Assembly (NCBI GenBank): GCA_017621415.1
Contig: JAGATD010000052.1
Location: 1 to 44,355 of the forward strand
Source: Clostridia bacterium
GTDB lineage: Bacteria > Bacillota > Clostridia > Oscillospirales > CAG-272
Length of the DNA: 44,355 bases
Direction: 5' to 3'
The first letter of the stretch is position 1. Every line of letters starts with the position of its first letter. A model generated the notes under the pieces. That model was given only the letters and a program-made list of their open reading frames with translations. It had not been told where the DNA came from and did no database searches. Positions 34,464 to 42,072 of the stretch are shown here, one piece after another. The position numbers and the translations under genes are program-made.

Positions 34464-35527
34464 AATATTGAATTCTTTTCTATGCCGAGGTTTTGAAGCT
34501 CGTTTTCAAAGAGCGTAGCGGAATTTTGGTAGTTAAATATTCCTCTTGGGTAGTGGTTGATGAAGTCTTGTACCTGTTTTATCTCTTGGGGTGTGTACTT
34601 GCTTATAGGTGTACCTTTGGGGATGAATCTGCGGATAAAGCCATTTTGGTTTTCGTTGCTTCCACGTTCAGAAGAACAGTAGGGGTGACAGTAATAAACT
34701 GTAGTACGTTGTTTGCCGGAGGGCGAATACTCCATTCCCTCTGTGTTTGCAAATTCACAACCGTTGTCACAAGTAAATGACTTGAAGATTTTACGGAAAT
34801 TACGTGTACCTATTTTACGTTCTATATGGTTTAATGCGTTTACCGTACTTGCTGATGATTTATCTTTTGAAATAATAATCAGTTGCATTCTTGTTTTACG
34901 TTCTGTAAGTGAAAGAATAGTTTTACCTTTGGTTTGTGTACCGATTACGCTATCCAATTCCCAGTGACCGAAAGATGTTCTATCTTGAATGTCTTTCGGT
35001 CTTTTTTCTATTGAGTGGTCTATATGGGGGAGCTTCTTTGTACGTTTTACGGTTTTGTATTTTCTTTTCTTAGATTTACGGAGAAGATTTTTATTCGTTA
35101 TGTTGCGGAACACTCCTTTGTCTATGTAGCTATACAGGGTTACACGGCATACCTTTGTTTTGAACTGTAAATCGTTATCCTTGATGAAGCCTAACAGAGC
35201 TTCGGGGGAATAGCCTGCAAGTATCATTGTTTCAACGAATTTTGCAAAAGCATGATCGTTACCTATTTTTAGTTGTGCTCCTTTGGCGGTTGCGTTATAG
35301 TCTGCGTTACGTTGTGCTTTATATGCACTATATTTTGTTGTTTCGGTCCAATCGGTATTACGGTGCTGATATGCTCCACGTTTCAATTCTGCATATATTG
35401 TTACCTTTGAGAAGCCTAATTCCTCGGCTATCTTCCATACAGGCACTTTTGCATTGTACAGAGCTTCTATTTTGTGTCTGTCAGATTCCTTAACTCTTCG
35501 ATATGCTCTTGTTTTCTGTTCTTTCAT
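34457..35527 (-). CDS. IS30-family DDE transposase
   Basis: An apparently intact 356-residue transposase. A helix-turn-helix region at the N-terminus (WKIAEELGFSKVTIYAELKRG, about 31-51) is followed by a DDE domain: HWELDSVIG with D192, FTCDNGCEF with D254, and SERGSNENQNGFIRRF with E292. These are IS30 hallmarks. RBS AAAGGAG precedes the ATG. It cuts and joins DNA ends; here it may mobilise the whole element, since a partner terminal repeat is not found right upstream of the gene. Spiroplasma plectroviruses are recalled as carrying IS30-like transposases, a precedent from memory. It may instead be an ordinary IS that has lost one end. Confidence 0.9.
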   Translation of the reverse strand: MKEQKTRAYRRVKESDRHKIEALYNAKVPVWKIAEELGFSKVTIYAELKRGAYQHRNTDWTETTKYSAYKAQRNADYNATAKGAQLKIGNDHAFAKFVETMILAGYSPEALLGFIKDNDLQFKTKVCRVTLYSYIDKGVFRNITNKNLLRKSKKRKYKTVKRTKKLPHIDHSIEKRPKDIQDRTSFGHWELDSVIGTQTKGKTILSLTERKTRMQLIIISKDKSSASTVNALNHIERKIGTRNFRKIFKSFTCDNGCEFANTEGMEYSPSGKQRTTVYYCHPYCSSERGSNENQNGFIRRFIPKGTPISKYTPQEIKQVQDFINHYPRGIFNYQNSATLFENELQNLGIEKNSIFF

Positions 35528-35619
35528 GGATATACTCCTTTCAAGGCTATATGCCGTTGTTTTCGTGCTTGTTTATACTTTGCGGTATAGACAGGCTTTT
35601 TCTTTTGTTGTTGAGTACG

Positions 35620-35692
35620 GAGTGGGTGGGAGGGCTTGAGGTGCACAGCTACTCGCTTTTGTTCCCCTCAAGGCCTGACTCCCTCCCACTCT
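35620..35692. repeat. Long imperfect inverted repeat
   Basis: The left arm GAGTGGGTGGGAGGG-type sequence followed by CTTGAGG (about 35620-35641) is mirrored by CCTCAAG then CTCCCTCCCACTC (about 35666-35692). Pairing is interrupted by a short bulge. It lies just upstream of the transposase gene. Confidence 0.55.
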
Positions 35693-35897
35693 CTTTACTC
35701 TGCCGTATTTGAAGAATAAGGGGGCTTTTTTGTTTTGTCCCTTGTTTCTTCTCGCCTCACGGCGAATTTGTGTTTATTGGTTTATGCACGTTACCTTGGC
35801 ATACCGCCTACAAAACATAAAAAGGTGGGGTATATGAATTTTTTACAAACTTTTTCTAACACCCCGGGAAAAACTTTATAAAAATTTCATATCTTCC

Positions 35898-35985
35898 TCG
35901 GCTAAAGCCGACTTTTGATATTTTGTATTCGATATGCACCTCTGCAGATACAGAGGTACTCGCGCACCTCTCTCTCGATAGAGAG
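35898..35985. repeat. Cluster of three short hairpins
   Basis: TCGGCT/AGCCGA (35898-35911, loop AA), ACCTCTG/CAGAGGT (35938-35957, 6-base loop) and CTCTCT/AGAGAG (35970-35985, 4-base loop) are all perfect. None has a T-run typical of a terminator except a short T4 after the first. Confidence 0.6.
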
Positions 35986-36094
35986 CGACCTTTTATCGTG
36001 GGGGGGCGTGAGGGGTGAAATCTTAACTGTGCTATCGGTATCGGGCAGAAAGGAGTAAATACACCGCACAAGCGGAGAAAGGAGTTTTTCGGTT

Positions 36095-36256
36095 ATGCAG
36101 TTGTTCGTAAATAAGAAAGAAGCTCCAACGCTTATTTCTGCACTTGAGGACTATATCGCAAAACACCCTCAATGCAGAGAAGCGCAAGAACTTCTCTCTC
36201 GTATCTATGAGTGCCTTGAAAAACAAGGCAATACCAAGAAGAAAGTAACCGACTAA
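36095..36256 (+). CDS. Small hypothetical protein (53 aa)
   Basis: A 53-residue ORF starting MQLFVNKKEAP, with RBS AAAGGAG 10 bases upstream. It looks like two amphipathic helices (ISALEDYIAKHP and REAQELLSRIYECLEKQ) and a lysine-rich tail. No family recognised. It is the first + strand gene after the hairpin region, so it might be an early or replication-control protein of the element. A weak GC hairpin follows at 36276-36296. Confidence 0.6.
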   Translation: MQLFVNKKEAPTLISALEDYIAKHPQCREAQELLSRIYECLEKQGNTKKKVTD

Positions 36257-36275
36257 AGCCTTTTATTCTTGGTCG

Positions 36276-36300
36276 GGGGAGCTTCACCCACTCCCCTTTG
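36276..36300 (+). terminator. Weak terminator-like hairpin
   Basis: GGGGAG (36276-36281) and CTCCCC (36291-36296) with a 9-base loop and only three T after it. Partial termination after the 53-residue gene is possible. Confidence 0.35.
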
Positions 36301-36428
36301 ACACTACTATTATATACCATAAAACACCGAATTTCAAGAGGTTTTTACATTTTCGGAACTTCGCACAATTTCGGTGGTTGACTAATCAAAATTAAAATTA
36401 TGCACTATGCACAAAGGAGTAAAATACT

Positions 36429-36761
36429 ATGGCACTTAGATGGGATTGGAACGAGAAAATAGGCGAACTGCTTATCAAGCAAAGAGAAGAAGAATTTACT
36501 ATCAACATATATCAGGGCAATGCTCTTGCAATATTCATAAGCGAATGGACTAATGACAACGGAGTTGAACAGTATAGCTTATACAACTTCTTTCACGATA
36601 AAGAGCATTTCAAAAACTGTACCAAAGACAAGACTTGGAATTATGCGGAAGAGTGGGTTAAGCTCACACTTTGGGAAGTCCCTAACGATTTTTGGGTTAT
36701 CCTTAAAGACCTCGCAAAACGTGGTGTTACTATTGAGATAAGGAGCAAGGGCAATGAATAG
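36429..36761 (+). CDS. Hypothetical protein (110 aa)
   Basis: A soluble 110-residue protein with a good RBS (AAAGGAG, 36413-36419). It contains many aromatic residues, such as WDWNEKIG, NFFHDKEHFKNC and WNYAEEWVKLTLWEVPNDFW. I do not recognise a family. It is the first gene of a tight three-gene run with 36754 (8-base overlap) and 37029 (ATGA overlap), so the three are probably co-translated. Their place, before the convergent ATPase operon, could be that of replication or single-strand-binding genes, but no motif proves it. Confidence 0.75.
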   Translation: MALRWDWNEKIGELLIKQREEEFTINIYQGNALAIFISEWTNDNGVEQYSLYNFFHDKEHFKNCTKDKTWNYAEEWVKLTLWEVPNDFWVILKDLAKRGVTIEIRSKGNE

Positions 36762-37032
36762 ACCGAAGCTAACCGACAAAGACCTTTTTGAGTTTGTATA
36801 TAGAGCCGACACGGCACAGAAAATTGCAACGGCTGAAAGGTGGCTGAACGAGCATAAACACATCACTTGCCGAAGCACCTTTGACGAGCTTATTACCATT
36901 CTTAACAGAACGGCTAAAAGGCTTTTTCAAGAGAAGCTGACCGAGTACGAAACAAACATATACAAGCAAGGCTATGCAATAAATACAAGAACAGGCGAGG
37001 TTATCGCCTGTTCAGAGGGAGCGAGATTATGA
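36754..37032 (+). CDS. Hypothetical protein (92 aa)
   Basis: A 92-residue, mainly helical, charged protein: LTDKDLFEFVYRADT, TAERWLNEHKHIT, and a C-terminal stretch INTRTGEVIACSEG. It overlaps its upstream neighbour by 8 bases and its downstream neighbour by 4 bases. No family recognised. The alternating helices would suit a small protein-protein or DNA-binding adaptor. Confidence 0.75.
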   Translation: MNRPKLTDKDLFEFVYRADTAQKIATAERWLNEHKHITCRSTFDELITILNRTAKRLFQEKLTEYETNIYKQGYAINTRTGEVIACSEGARL

Positions 37033-37223
37033 AATTAAAAGAATTGAAGCAAGGCGAATATTTTATACTCAAAGATATATCAGAGCCGAAAGAAAGTCAA
37101 GTATATATCAGAGGAGAATATGACAGAAGCAGTAAAAAATACGTCTGCGGAAAATTCGTAGATATTTCCTATTCAAGACTTCTGAAGGGTGATACCGAAG
37201 TTTATACCGATTTTACATTTTAA
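37029..37223 (+). CDS. Hypothetical protein (64 aa)
   Basis: A 64-residue beta-rich protein: LKQGEYFILKDI, ESQVYIRGEYDRSSKKYVCGKF and LKGDTEVYTDFTF. The start lies in an ATGA overlap. Proteins with the same QVYIRGEYDR and KGDTEVYTDF pattern are, from memory, common small unknown genes in Clostridia mobile elements. It is closed by a strong terminator and is convergent with the ATPase gene. Confidence 0.75.
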   Translation: MKLKELKQGEYFILKDISEPKESQVYIRGEYDRSSKKYVCGKFVDISYSRLLKGDTEVYTDFTF

Positions 37224-37230
37224 GAAAAAG

Positions 37231-37260
37231 CCGAGGGCGGTTATCCGTCCTCGGTTTTTT
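37231..37260 (+). terminator. Terminator between the + operon and the ATPase operon
   Basis: CCGAGGGCGG (37231-37240) pairs with CCGTCCTCGG (37245-37254) around a 4-base loop, followed by six T. Two convergent transcription units end here. Confidence 0.85.
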
Positions 37261-37299
37261 CGTGCCTGGAGCAGAGCTTCAAAAGCAAGATGCTTGTTG

Positions 37300-39552
37300 T
37301 TACTCGTTTAGCTCCTTCATTCTCTTTATGTCATTTTGGAAATAACTGTTCTGTAGCTCGTTTTCTTCCTGTGTGCCGACTTCTCCTGCGTACATTATAA
37401 AATCATCAATGTGCATTGTGTTTGGCTCGTAGCTATCGAATACGGCTTCAAGACAGGCTGTTCTGTATCTTCGGGAACGGTCTTTTTTCATTATCAACCG
37501 CCATTTTTCCTTTTTTACTTCTCCGTCAAGTCTTCCGCTTTGTAGCTCTAGAGATAATGTCTGTGTGCCGAAGAGTCCGTTTACTTTGTCATAGTGGTTA
37601 TTCATTTTTGCGGTTAAGTTTTTCGCAAGATATGTAAATAGTGTACTGTCGCACCTATTTTCTATATACTCACTATAAAAACTTTCCCATTTTCCTTTTA
37701 TCCACTCAAAGACACCTTGACACAGCCAATACGATGAGAAGAAAGGAAGTGCCGGGGCGAGATCGCTTTTATCGGATATGTAAATGACTTCTCCTAGCTC
37801 TCTTCCGCCAGCTCCCCAGGCTTCCGGGCGTTGCAAGTCCGCTATGATACGAATAAAGACTCTGTTTGACACAACTGCTGCATGTCTACACATCATCAGG
37901 CATGCGTCATGAAGGTCATTCTTTTGGTTCGTTTCGTCTGTATTCATTTTCATTTCTTTAAGAACTTGCATATTCTTAAACTCTTTATCTATTTCCGTTA
38001 TTACGAAAGTACCAAAAGACAGCCTTCTTGCCTTTGGATTGCCTTTGATGATCTTCTTGCCGAGACGGAGCATATCTATATCTATTATGTGTGCGTGGTG
38101 CGAATATGCTTCTTGCATTTCGGGTTCTCTGTCGAAGAAATCATTATTACGTGAGGGCATATTTCCAAGGTCCCGGAGAATAGAGTCTACACGAATTGAA
38201 TAGTTTGAGAAAAGAAGTGTTGTTTTTACTGTAAAAATAAGATATGCACAGGCGTAGTCTTCAAGTGCTTCAAATAGGTGGGTTATCTTTAACTCGTCAT
38301 TATACGTTGTTCTGTAGTGGGTGTAGTCGTAGCCGAAAGTATAATCTTCTTTTAGAAGTCTATACTTTTTCCGCTTCTCCCGGTATTCCTCTGACGTGTA
38401 TATTGCCGTTATTCTGTCAAAGAAACCCCTACAATACTGTACCCATTCTCTGCACGTTGGTAAATCTACTATCGTGCGGTTATCTATCTTTTTACGTAAT
38501 TCATCACGAAAAGTCTGCCAAGGGAAATTAGGGAACTGCAAATCCTTTTCAAGAAGTATCTCGAAAGCCATGTCGAATTGGTCTATCTCAGAGGACAGAG
38601 CCATTGAGGTAATGAGCTGTGTTTTTCCTATTCCCATTTCGCCATATACTGTTGTTACAACTCCCCTGTCAGAGAGGAAAGAACGGTTGCAACGTTCAGC
38701 ATAGTAAAGACGAGTGAAAGCCATTGACCGACAGATGTAATTATATATCCATAGTCCGAGCAAAGCCCATACTATGCCGGGAAGAAATCTTATCATCGGG
38801 GCAAGGTCTACAAGGAGCTTTAATATCTGCGGGTATATTCTTCCGAACTCCCAAGAAGCAGAGAAATAGAAGTAGAACGCAAAGAAAGCTATTACTATAC
38901 TTATTACGTTGAAGTGTAAGAGCCAAAGGACAGCCCAAGTCTTTACATATCCGCTGTTATCTCTGCAAAAGGATATAAAGTCCTTTACCCAAGCTACCGC
39001 AGGGTATATTATCTTAAAGACGAATTTTTCATAGATCCTTAAAGCCGTAGAGCGTTTATTTCGGTCTGTACACTGCTTGTTTTTATAAGAGCTTAATCTC
39101 ATTATAAGCAGAACTACAAACGGAATAACAAGGAGCGAGAAGCGGGAAAAATAATACATGAAATCCGCTATTGCATACCAATATCCGAGAAAGTTGTCTT
39201 CCGTAAAGAATACTGCCCAAAATTTACCCCATAAAACTTGAAATTCTTCCCACGTGTATGGGAACAACTGCAACGGCTCCCATATATCCTCTGTGAACTG
39301 CCATTCAGGCATACCGAGTACGGTAGGTCTGATAGGATTTCCGCCCGGGCGAAGAAGCTCACAGAAGTAAAAGGCTACCGAAGTGAATAGATCTCGCACC
39401 GTTTCGGCAAGACGTGCGAGGGAGTTTGGAAAGAGAAAGCCGAAGGCTATGCATACAAGCGTTATACCTACACAGATAAAGTGCCTGTAATCTCGTTTCC
39501 ATTGGTTGAAGCACTTGACTATAAAGAACTTTTGAAAGAAGGTGTTTTTCAT
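37300..39552 (-). CDS. Membrane P-loop ATPase, Zot/pI-like morphogenesis candidate
   Basis: A 750-residue protein. The first 280 residues contain about five membrane segments (near 24-43, 52-67, 125-152, 205-232 and 258-278). A cytoplasmic ATPase follows: Walker A GEMGIGKT (304-311), Walker B FVITEID (516-522) and IADLQRPEAWG with an Arg (about 580). The fold is FtsK/HerA or Zot-like. In inoviruses pI/Zot drives virion assembly at the envelope, but there the ATPase is N-terminal and the membrane segment C-terminal, and the protein is half this size. A KAP-type NTPase or DNA-transfer pump is the main alternative. It starts in an ATGA overlap with a 36-residue membrane peptide. Confidence 0.7.
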   Translation of the reverse strand: MKNTFFQKFFIVKCFNQWKRDYRHFICVGITLVCIAFGFLFPNSLARLAETVRDLFTSVAFYFCELLRPGGNPIRPTVLGMPEWQFTEDIWEPLQLFPYTWEEFQVLWGKFWAVFFTEDNFLGYWYAIADFMYYFSRFSLLVIPFVVLLIMRLSSYKNKQCTDRNKRSTALRIYEKFVFKIIYPAVAWVKDFISFCRDNSGYVKTWAVLWLLHFNVISIVIAFFAFYFYFSASWEFGRIYPQILKLLVDLAPMIRFLPGIVWALLGLWIYNYICRSMAFTRLYYAERCNRSFLSDRGVVTTVYGEMGIGKTQLITSMALSSEIDQFDMAFEILLEKDLQFPNFPWQTFRDELRKKIDNRTIVDLPTCREWVQYCRGFFDRITAIYTSEEYREKRKKYRLLKEDYTFGYDYTHYRTTYNDELKITHLFEALEDYACAYLIFTVKTTLLFSNYSIRVDSILRDLGNMPSRNNDFFDREPEMQEAYSHHAHIIDIDMLRLGKKIIKGNPKARRLSFGTFVITEIDKEFKNMQVLKEMKMNTDETNQKNDLHDACLMMCRHAAVVSNRVFIRIIADLQRPEAWGAGGRELGEVIYISDKSDLAPALPFFSSYWLCQGVFEWIKGKWESFYSEYIENRCDSTLFTYLAKNLTAKMNNHYDKVNGLFGTQTLSLELQSGRLDGEVKKEKWRLIMKKDRSRRYRTACLEAVFDSYEPNTMHIDDFIMYAGEVGTQEENELQNSYFQNDIKRMKELNE

Positions 39553-39659
39553 TCGGGCAAGTTACCCCCTGTATAGATGATGTAACCGACTACAAAGGCT
39601 ATTACAAGGGTTATGCCGATAAATAGTAATCTTTTCCAAAGAGCTATGTTGTTTTTCAT
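39549..39659 (-). CDS. 36-residue single-pass membrane peptide
   Basis: An ORF starting MKNNIALWKRLLF with one membrane segment (about 11-29) and a short polar end YTGGNLPE. GGAG lies about 11 bases before the ATG, and its stop overlaps the ATPase start (ATGA), so translation is coupled. Filamentous phage genomes place several such peptides (pVII, pIX and coat-type) beside the assembly gene. It could equally be a small regulatory partner of the ATPase. Confidence 0.6.
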   Translation of the reverse strand: MKNNIALWKRLLFIGITLVIAFVVGYIIYTGGNLPE

Positions 39660-39738
39660 TTTTCTTTTTTCTCCTGTCTATGTGACGTTTTGCGTTACCG
39701 CTATTGACTTTTTATTTTGTTTGTGATATACTAATAAC

Positions 39739-39806
39739 AGAAAGTGAGCTTATTCCTTTATGGATGGTATGCGTAGTTTTTCTATGCTTCGCTCACTTTC
39801 TTTTTT
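39739..39806. repeat. Long hairpin between the 139-residue gene and the ATPase unit
   Basis: AGAAAGTGAGC (39739-39749) and GCTCACTTTCT (39791-39801) are perfect 11-base complements. Inside them GCGTAG and CTATGC form a second pairing with one mismatch. A T-run follows on the + strand. The structure overlaps the last codons of the 139-residue gene. Confidence 0.6.
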
Positions 39807-40212
39807 TATGCTTGTTTTGTCTTTTTTTATAAGACTTTGTAATATGACGAATTATAGGCATATCGGACTTATCAAAGCTCCACCCTTGCTGACGTTTTCC
39901 GTATTCCTTTTTCTTGTTTCGGAAGATCTTACGCTGAACATAATTTTTATCCTTGCTGTTCGGGTTCGGACTCTTATTCAACGTATAATAAGGATGCTCT
40001 TTTTTCGGGTGCGTGGTAATACCGAGGGAATAATACTTTCCGTTCTTTTCACCAAATATGTAATGAGGATGTCCCGAAGCTTCTTTACTGTTGTTATACC
40101 TAAATTCATTTCGTGTATTATATTTGCGAGTAGTTTTTTTCTTTCGTGCTATTTTAATCAGCTCCTTTATATCATAATCGCCCGGTGAAACAATTACCTT
40201 TTCTACGTTCAC
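39793..40212 (-). CDS. Basic hypothetical protein (139 aa)
   Basis: A very lysine- and arginine-rich protein of about 139 residues. Its core, GHPHYIFGEKNGKYYSLGITTHP then NPNPNSKDKNY and GWSFDKSDM, looks like one compact domain, and it ends in a basic KRQNKHKKRK tail. The His and Lys pattern is reminiscent of small phage-associated nuclease-like proteins (PBECR type), a tentative impression only. The start is GTG at 40212, without a clear RBS; an AAAGGAG lies about 40 bases inside, so the start could be later. DNA or RNA binding is plausible. Confidence 0.6.
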   Translation of the reverse strand: MNVEKVIVSPGDYDIKELIKIARKKKTTRKYNTRNEFRYNNSKEASGHPHYIFGEKNGKYYSLGITTHPKKEHPYYTLNKSPNPNSKDKNYVQRKIFRNKKKEYGKRQQGWSFDKSDMPIIRHITKSYKKRQNKHKKRK

Positions 40213-40359
40213 AACATTTTCATACTTTCATGTTATAATATAAAAATACTCAAAACGGGGGTATAATAGTTTTGTAGTAGAAAGTAAGGTTCTATTGTGC
40301 ATCGGTCATACACCACTATGACAATCTGCGCAAATAACCAAAAGAAAGGTGGTGACATC

Positions 40360-40497
40360 GTGAGAAAAACTTTACATAAAACAGCAGATATTATTTGCAT
40401 TTTGCTTGAACTTGCTTTCGCTATAATATCATTGCCATTTAAGTTAATTAAAGCAGTTTTTGATATTGCTGCAATTGTTAAAAGAAAGACTATATAA
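40360..40497 (+). CDS. 45-residue membrane peptide on the opposite strand
   Basis: Starting at GTG 40360, with AAAGGTGG at good spacing. The frame is open further, to 40297, without an RBS. The peptide has a hydrophobic body (IICILLELAFAIISLPFKLIKAVF) and a basic end KRKTI. The LPxxLI segment resembles the C-terminal membrane region of the 471-residue protein (AIITLPIQLIQQAF), suggesting a related membrane module. It is the only + strand gene inside the - strand operon. It could be a toxin-like peptide or a structural peptide. A terminator follows. Confidence 0.55.
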   Translation: MRKTLHKTADIICILLELAFAIISLPFKLIKAVFDIAAIVKRKTI

Positions 40498-40505
40498 AGT
40501 CATGA

Positions 40506-40540
40506 GTAACCGTTCTTCCCGGGCGGTTACTTCTTTTATT
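40506..40540 (+). terminator. Terminator of the 45-residue peptide gene
   Basis: GTAACCG and CGGTTAC form a 7-base stem around an 11-base loop (about 40507-40530), followed by a T-rich tract. It overlaps the end of the 36-residue gene on the other strand. Confidence 0.65.
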
Positions 40541-40646
40541 TTCTGCGTTTCCTCTTGCCCTTCAAGATGTCAAAGAGATATACAAGTATCTTTTCGACTA
40601 TGAAGACAAGGACTGTTGTAAATACCATGGTTAATACTGTATTCAT
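40536..40646 (-). CDS. 36-residue membrane peptide with basic tail (coat-protein candidate)
   Basis: An ORF starting MNTVLTMVFTTVLVFIVEK with a single hydrophobic segment (about 4-27) and the basic end KGKRKRRK. AAGGAGAT lies about 8 bases before the ATG, immediately after the 471-residue gene (6-base gap). A short hydrophobic helix with a positive end that can bind DNA is the design of inovirus major coat proteins (pVIII), though it has no signal peptide. The call is an inference from size and context. Confidence 0.6.
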   Translation of the reverse strand: MNTVLTMVFTTVLVFIVEKILVYLFDILKGKRKRRK

Positions 40647-40652
40647 TTTGCG

Positions 40653-42068
40653 TTATCTCCTTTTTCGTTTTCGGTGAGGTTTATCTTTTGAAAATGCTTG
40701 TTGTATTAGCTGAATTGGTAGAGTGATGATAGCACATAGCATACTGAATATGAATTTAATTCCTTCCCAAATTACCTTTAATACTGCCTTAATAGGTGAG
40801 AAGAAGAAAGATAGGATTATGAGGAAAACTATCAAGCATAAAAGAGCGTACAGCTTTTCCCATATTTCCATGTTTTCGATATTGTCTAACAGATCAACTG
40901 TTAATTCAGGAATACTGTCTGTGCCTACAAGATCACTAACGCAACCGAGGTTATAAAATTGCCCATCAGACAAAAAATGAAGTCTTAAAACGCCTATGTT
41001 TACTGCTTCACTATAATAAGAAACAGAAGCATTAGGACTTGAAACAAGTCTGTACTCCGTTTCGGCAAAGCGGAATACAAATTGTGATTTAGCAAGTCCG
41101 TCTAACTCCTCTTGACTAAAAGTATCGTTACTGTCTTCTTCGACTTGCTTTTTGAACGTGGTAACGTCTGTTATTCTATACCAAGAATATTTCTTGCCTA
41201 ACCAACCGTCACCGTCATTACTGCCTACTTCTTTTGCAGATAAATACTCGGAGTCCTTTTTTTCACTTGATGTCAATTTTGTTGTAGTACCACCGCCAAC
41301 AGTATATACAGTTGATTTTTCATAGTTGTTTATTGTGTAGGTTATATCCGCATCGTAAATCTGTTCAACATTGTAATTCTTTATAGAAAAGGCTACGTAG
41401 TGGCTATCACAAGAGTCAACATAAAGCTTGAAACCCTCTGTATATCTAACTGTACCTGTTGCCTGTATCTCTATATCGACAACATCAATGTGTTTTGCTT
41501 CGTAGAATAGAACGTTGTTATAATAATAAGCTTTCCAATACTGTCCCACCGCAAAGCCTTTGCATTGAATATTGTCTATAGCCTCGGAAGATGTATCTAC
41601 TGTCTTATCATAAGGTCTATAAACTGTTGCAATATTGTAATACCTCTCGGCAGAGCTTGTAACAGTAAAATCATTGACTATGTATTTATCAAAAACTCCG
41701 TTACTATTAAGCCAAGTGAGAGAATAGAGCTTATATTGAAGATTTTTTTCTACAGGGTTTTGTAAGCTCATATTTATAAACTTTGCCTTATAGTCCTTTT
41801 TGGCATCGCAGGGCTGATATACGTATATAAATAGCTCACCGTTTTCACCCTCGGCTATGTGTATTACTTGTACCGAAGTATCGTCTTCTTTTGCAGGGTA
41901 ATTATCCGGGTTAAAGCTACTATCTTTTTGTAAGTCTGTAAGTACGTTTGTATATCCTGTACTTTCCGCACTTGCTGTAATAGAAAAGGCGGAGAGTATC
42001 ATCTCTCCGCCCATAACTATTAGCAAAGCCAAGCACAGAAATATCTGTGTTATTCGCTTTGTTTTCAT
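40653..42068 (-). CDS. Secreted protein with C-terminal membrane segments (pIII-like candidate)
   Basis: A 471-residue protein with a clear signal peptide (hydrophobic 9-30, likely cleavage after TASA). The outer region is beta-rich (STGYTNVLTDLQKDSSF, NGELFIYVYQPC, and many aromatic strands). The end has two hydrophobic stretches (from about 395) and the basic tail KPHRKRKRR. Signal peptide, long outer part and C-terminal membrane anchor match inovirus adsorption proteins (pIII) in layout, not in sequence. It could also be a cell-surface exclusion protein. It lies 4 bases after the SGNH hydrolase gene. Confidence 0.65.
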   Translation of the reverse strand: MKTKRITQIFLCLALLIVMGGEMILSAFSITASAESTGYTNVLTDLQKDSSFNPDNYPAKEDDTSVQVIHIAEGENGELFIYVYQPCDAKKDYKAKFINMSLQNPVEKNLQYKLYSLTWLNSNGVFDKYIVNDFTVTSSAERYYNIATVYRPYDKTVDTSSEAIDNIQCKGFAVGQYWKAYYYNNVLFYEAKHIDVVDIEIQATGTVRYTEGFKLYVDSCDSHYVAFSIKNYNVEQIYDADITYTINNYEKSTVYTVGGGTTTKLTSSEKKDSEYLSAKEVGSNDGDGWLGKKYSWYRITDVTTFKKQVEEDSNDTFSQEELDGLAKSQFVFRFAETEYRLVSSPNASVSYYSEAVNIGVLRLHFLSDGQFYNLGCVSDLVGTDSIPELTVDLLDNIENMEIWEKLYALLCLIVFLIILSFFFSPIKAVLKVIWEGIKFIFSMLCAIITLPIQLIQQAFSKDKPHRKRKRR

Positions 42069-42072
42069 TATT

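Larger units (their letters stand above)
35528..36094. other. Gene-free, inverted-repeat-rich region (possible origin)
   Basis: A 567-base stretch with no convincing gene. It holds a long imperfect G-rich/C-rich inverted repeat (about 35620-35692), a hairpin at 35898-35911, one at 35938-35957, one at 35970-35985, and a G7 run near 36000. Short hairpins clustered between divergent operons are typical of replication origins or packaging signals of small elements; this is inference. Confidence 0.5.

Noticed and set aside
39505..39516. AGCACTTGA inside the ATPase gene as the missing partner terminal repeat
   Set aside because: Only about nine bases match, inside an intact coding region; likely chance.
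39760..40188. 142-codon hydrophobic frame opposite the 139-residue basic protein
   Set aside because: Its Phe/Leu richness is what results from reading Lys codons (AAA) on the opposite strand; it has no RBS and crosses the hairpin.
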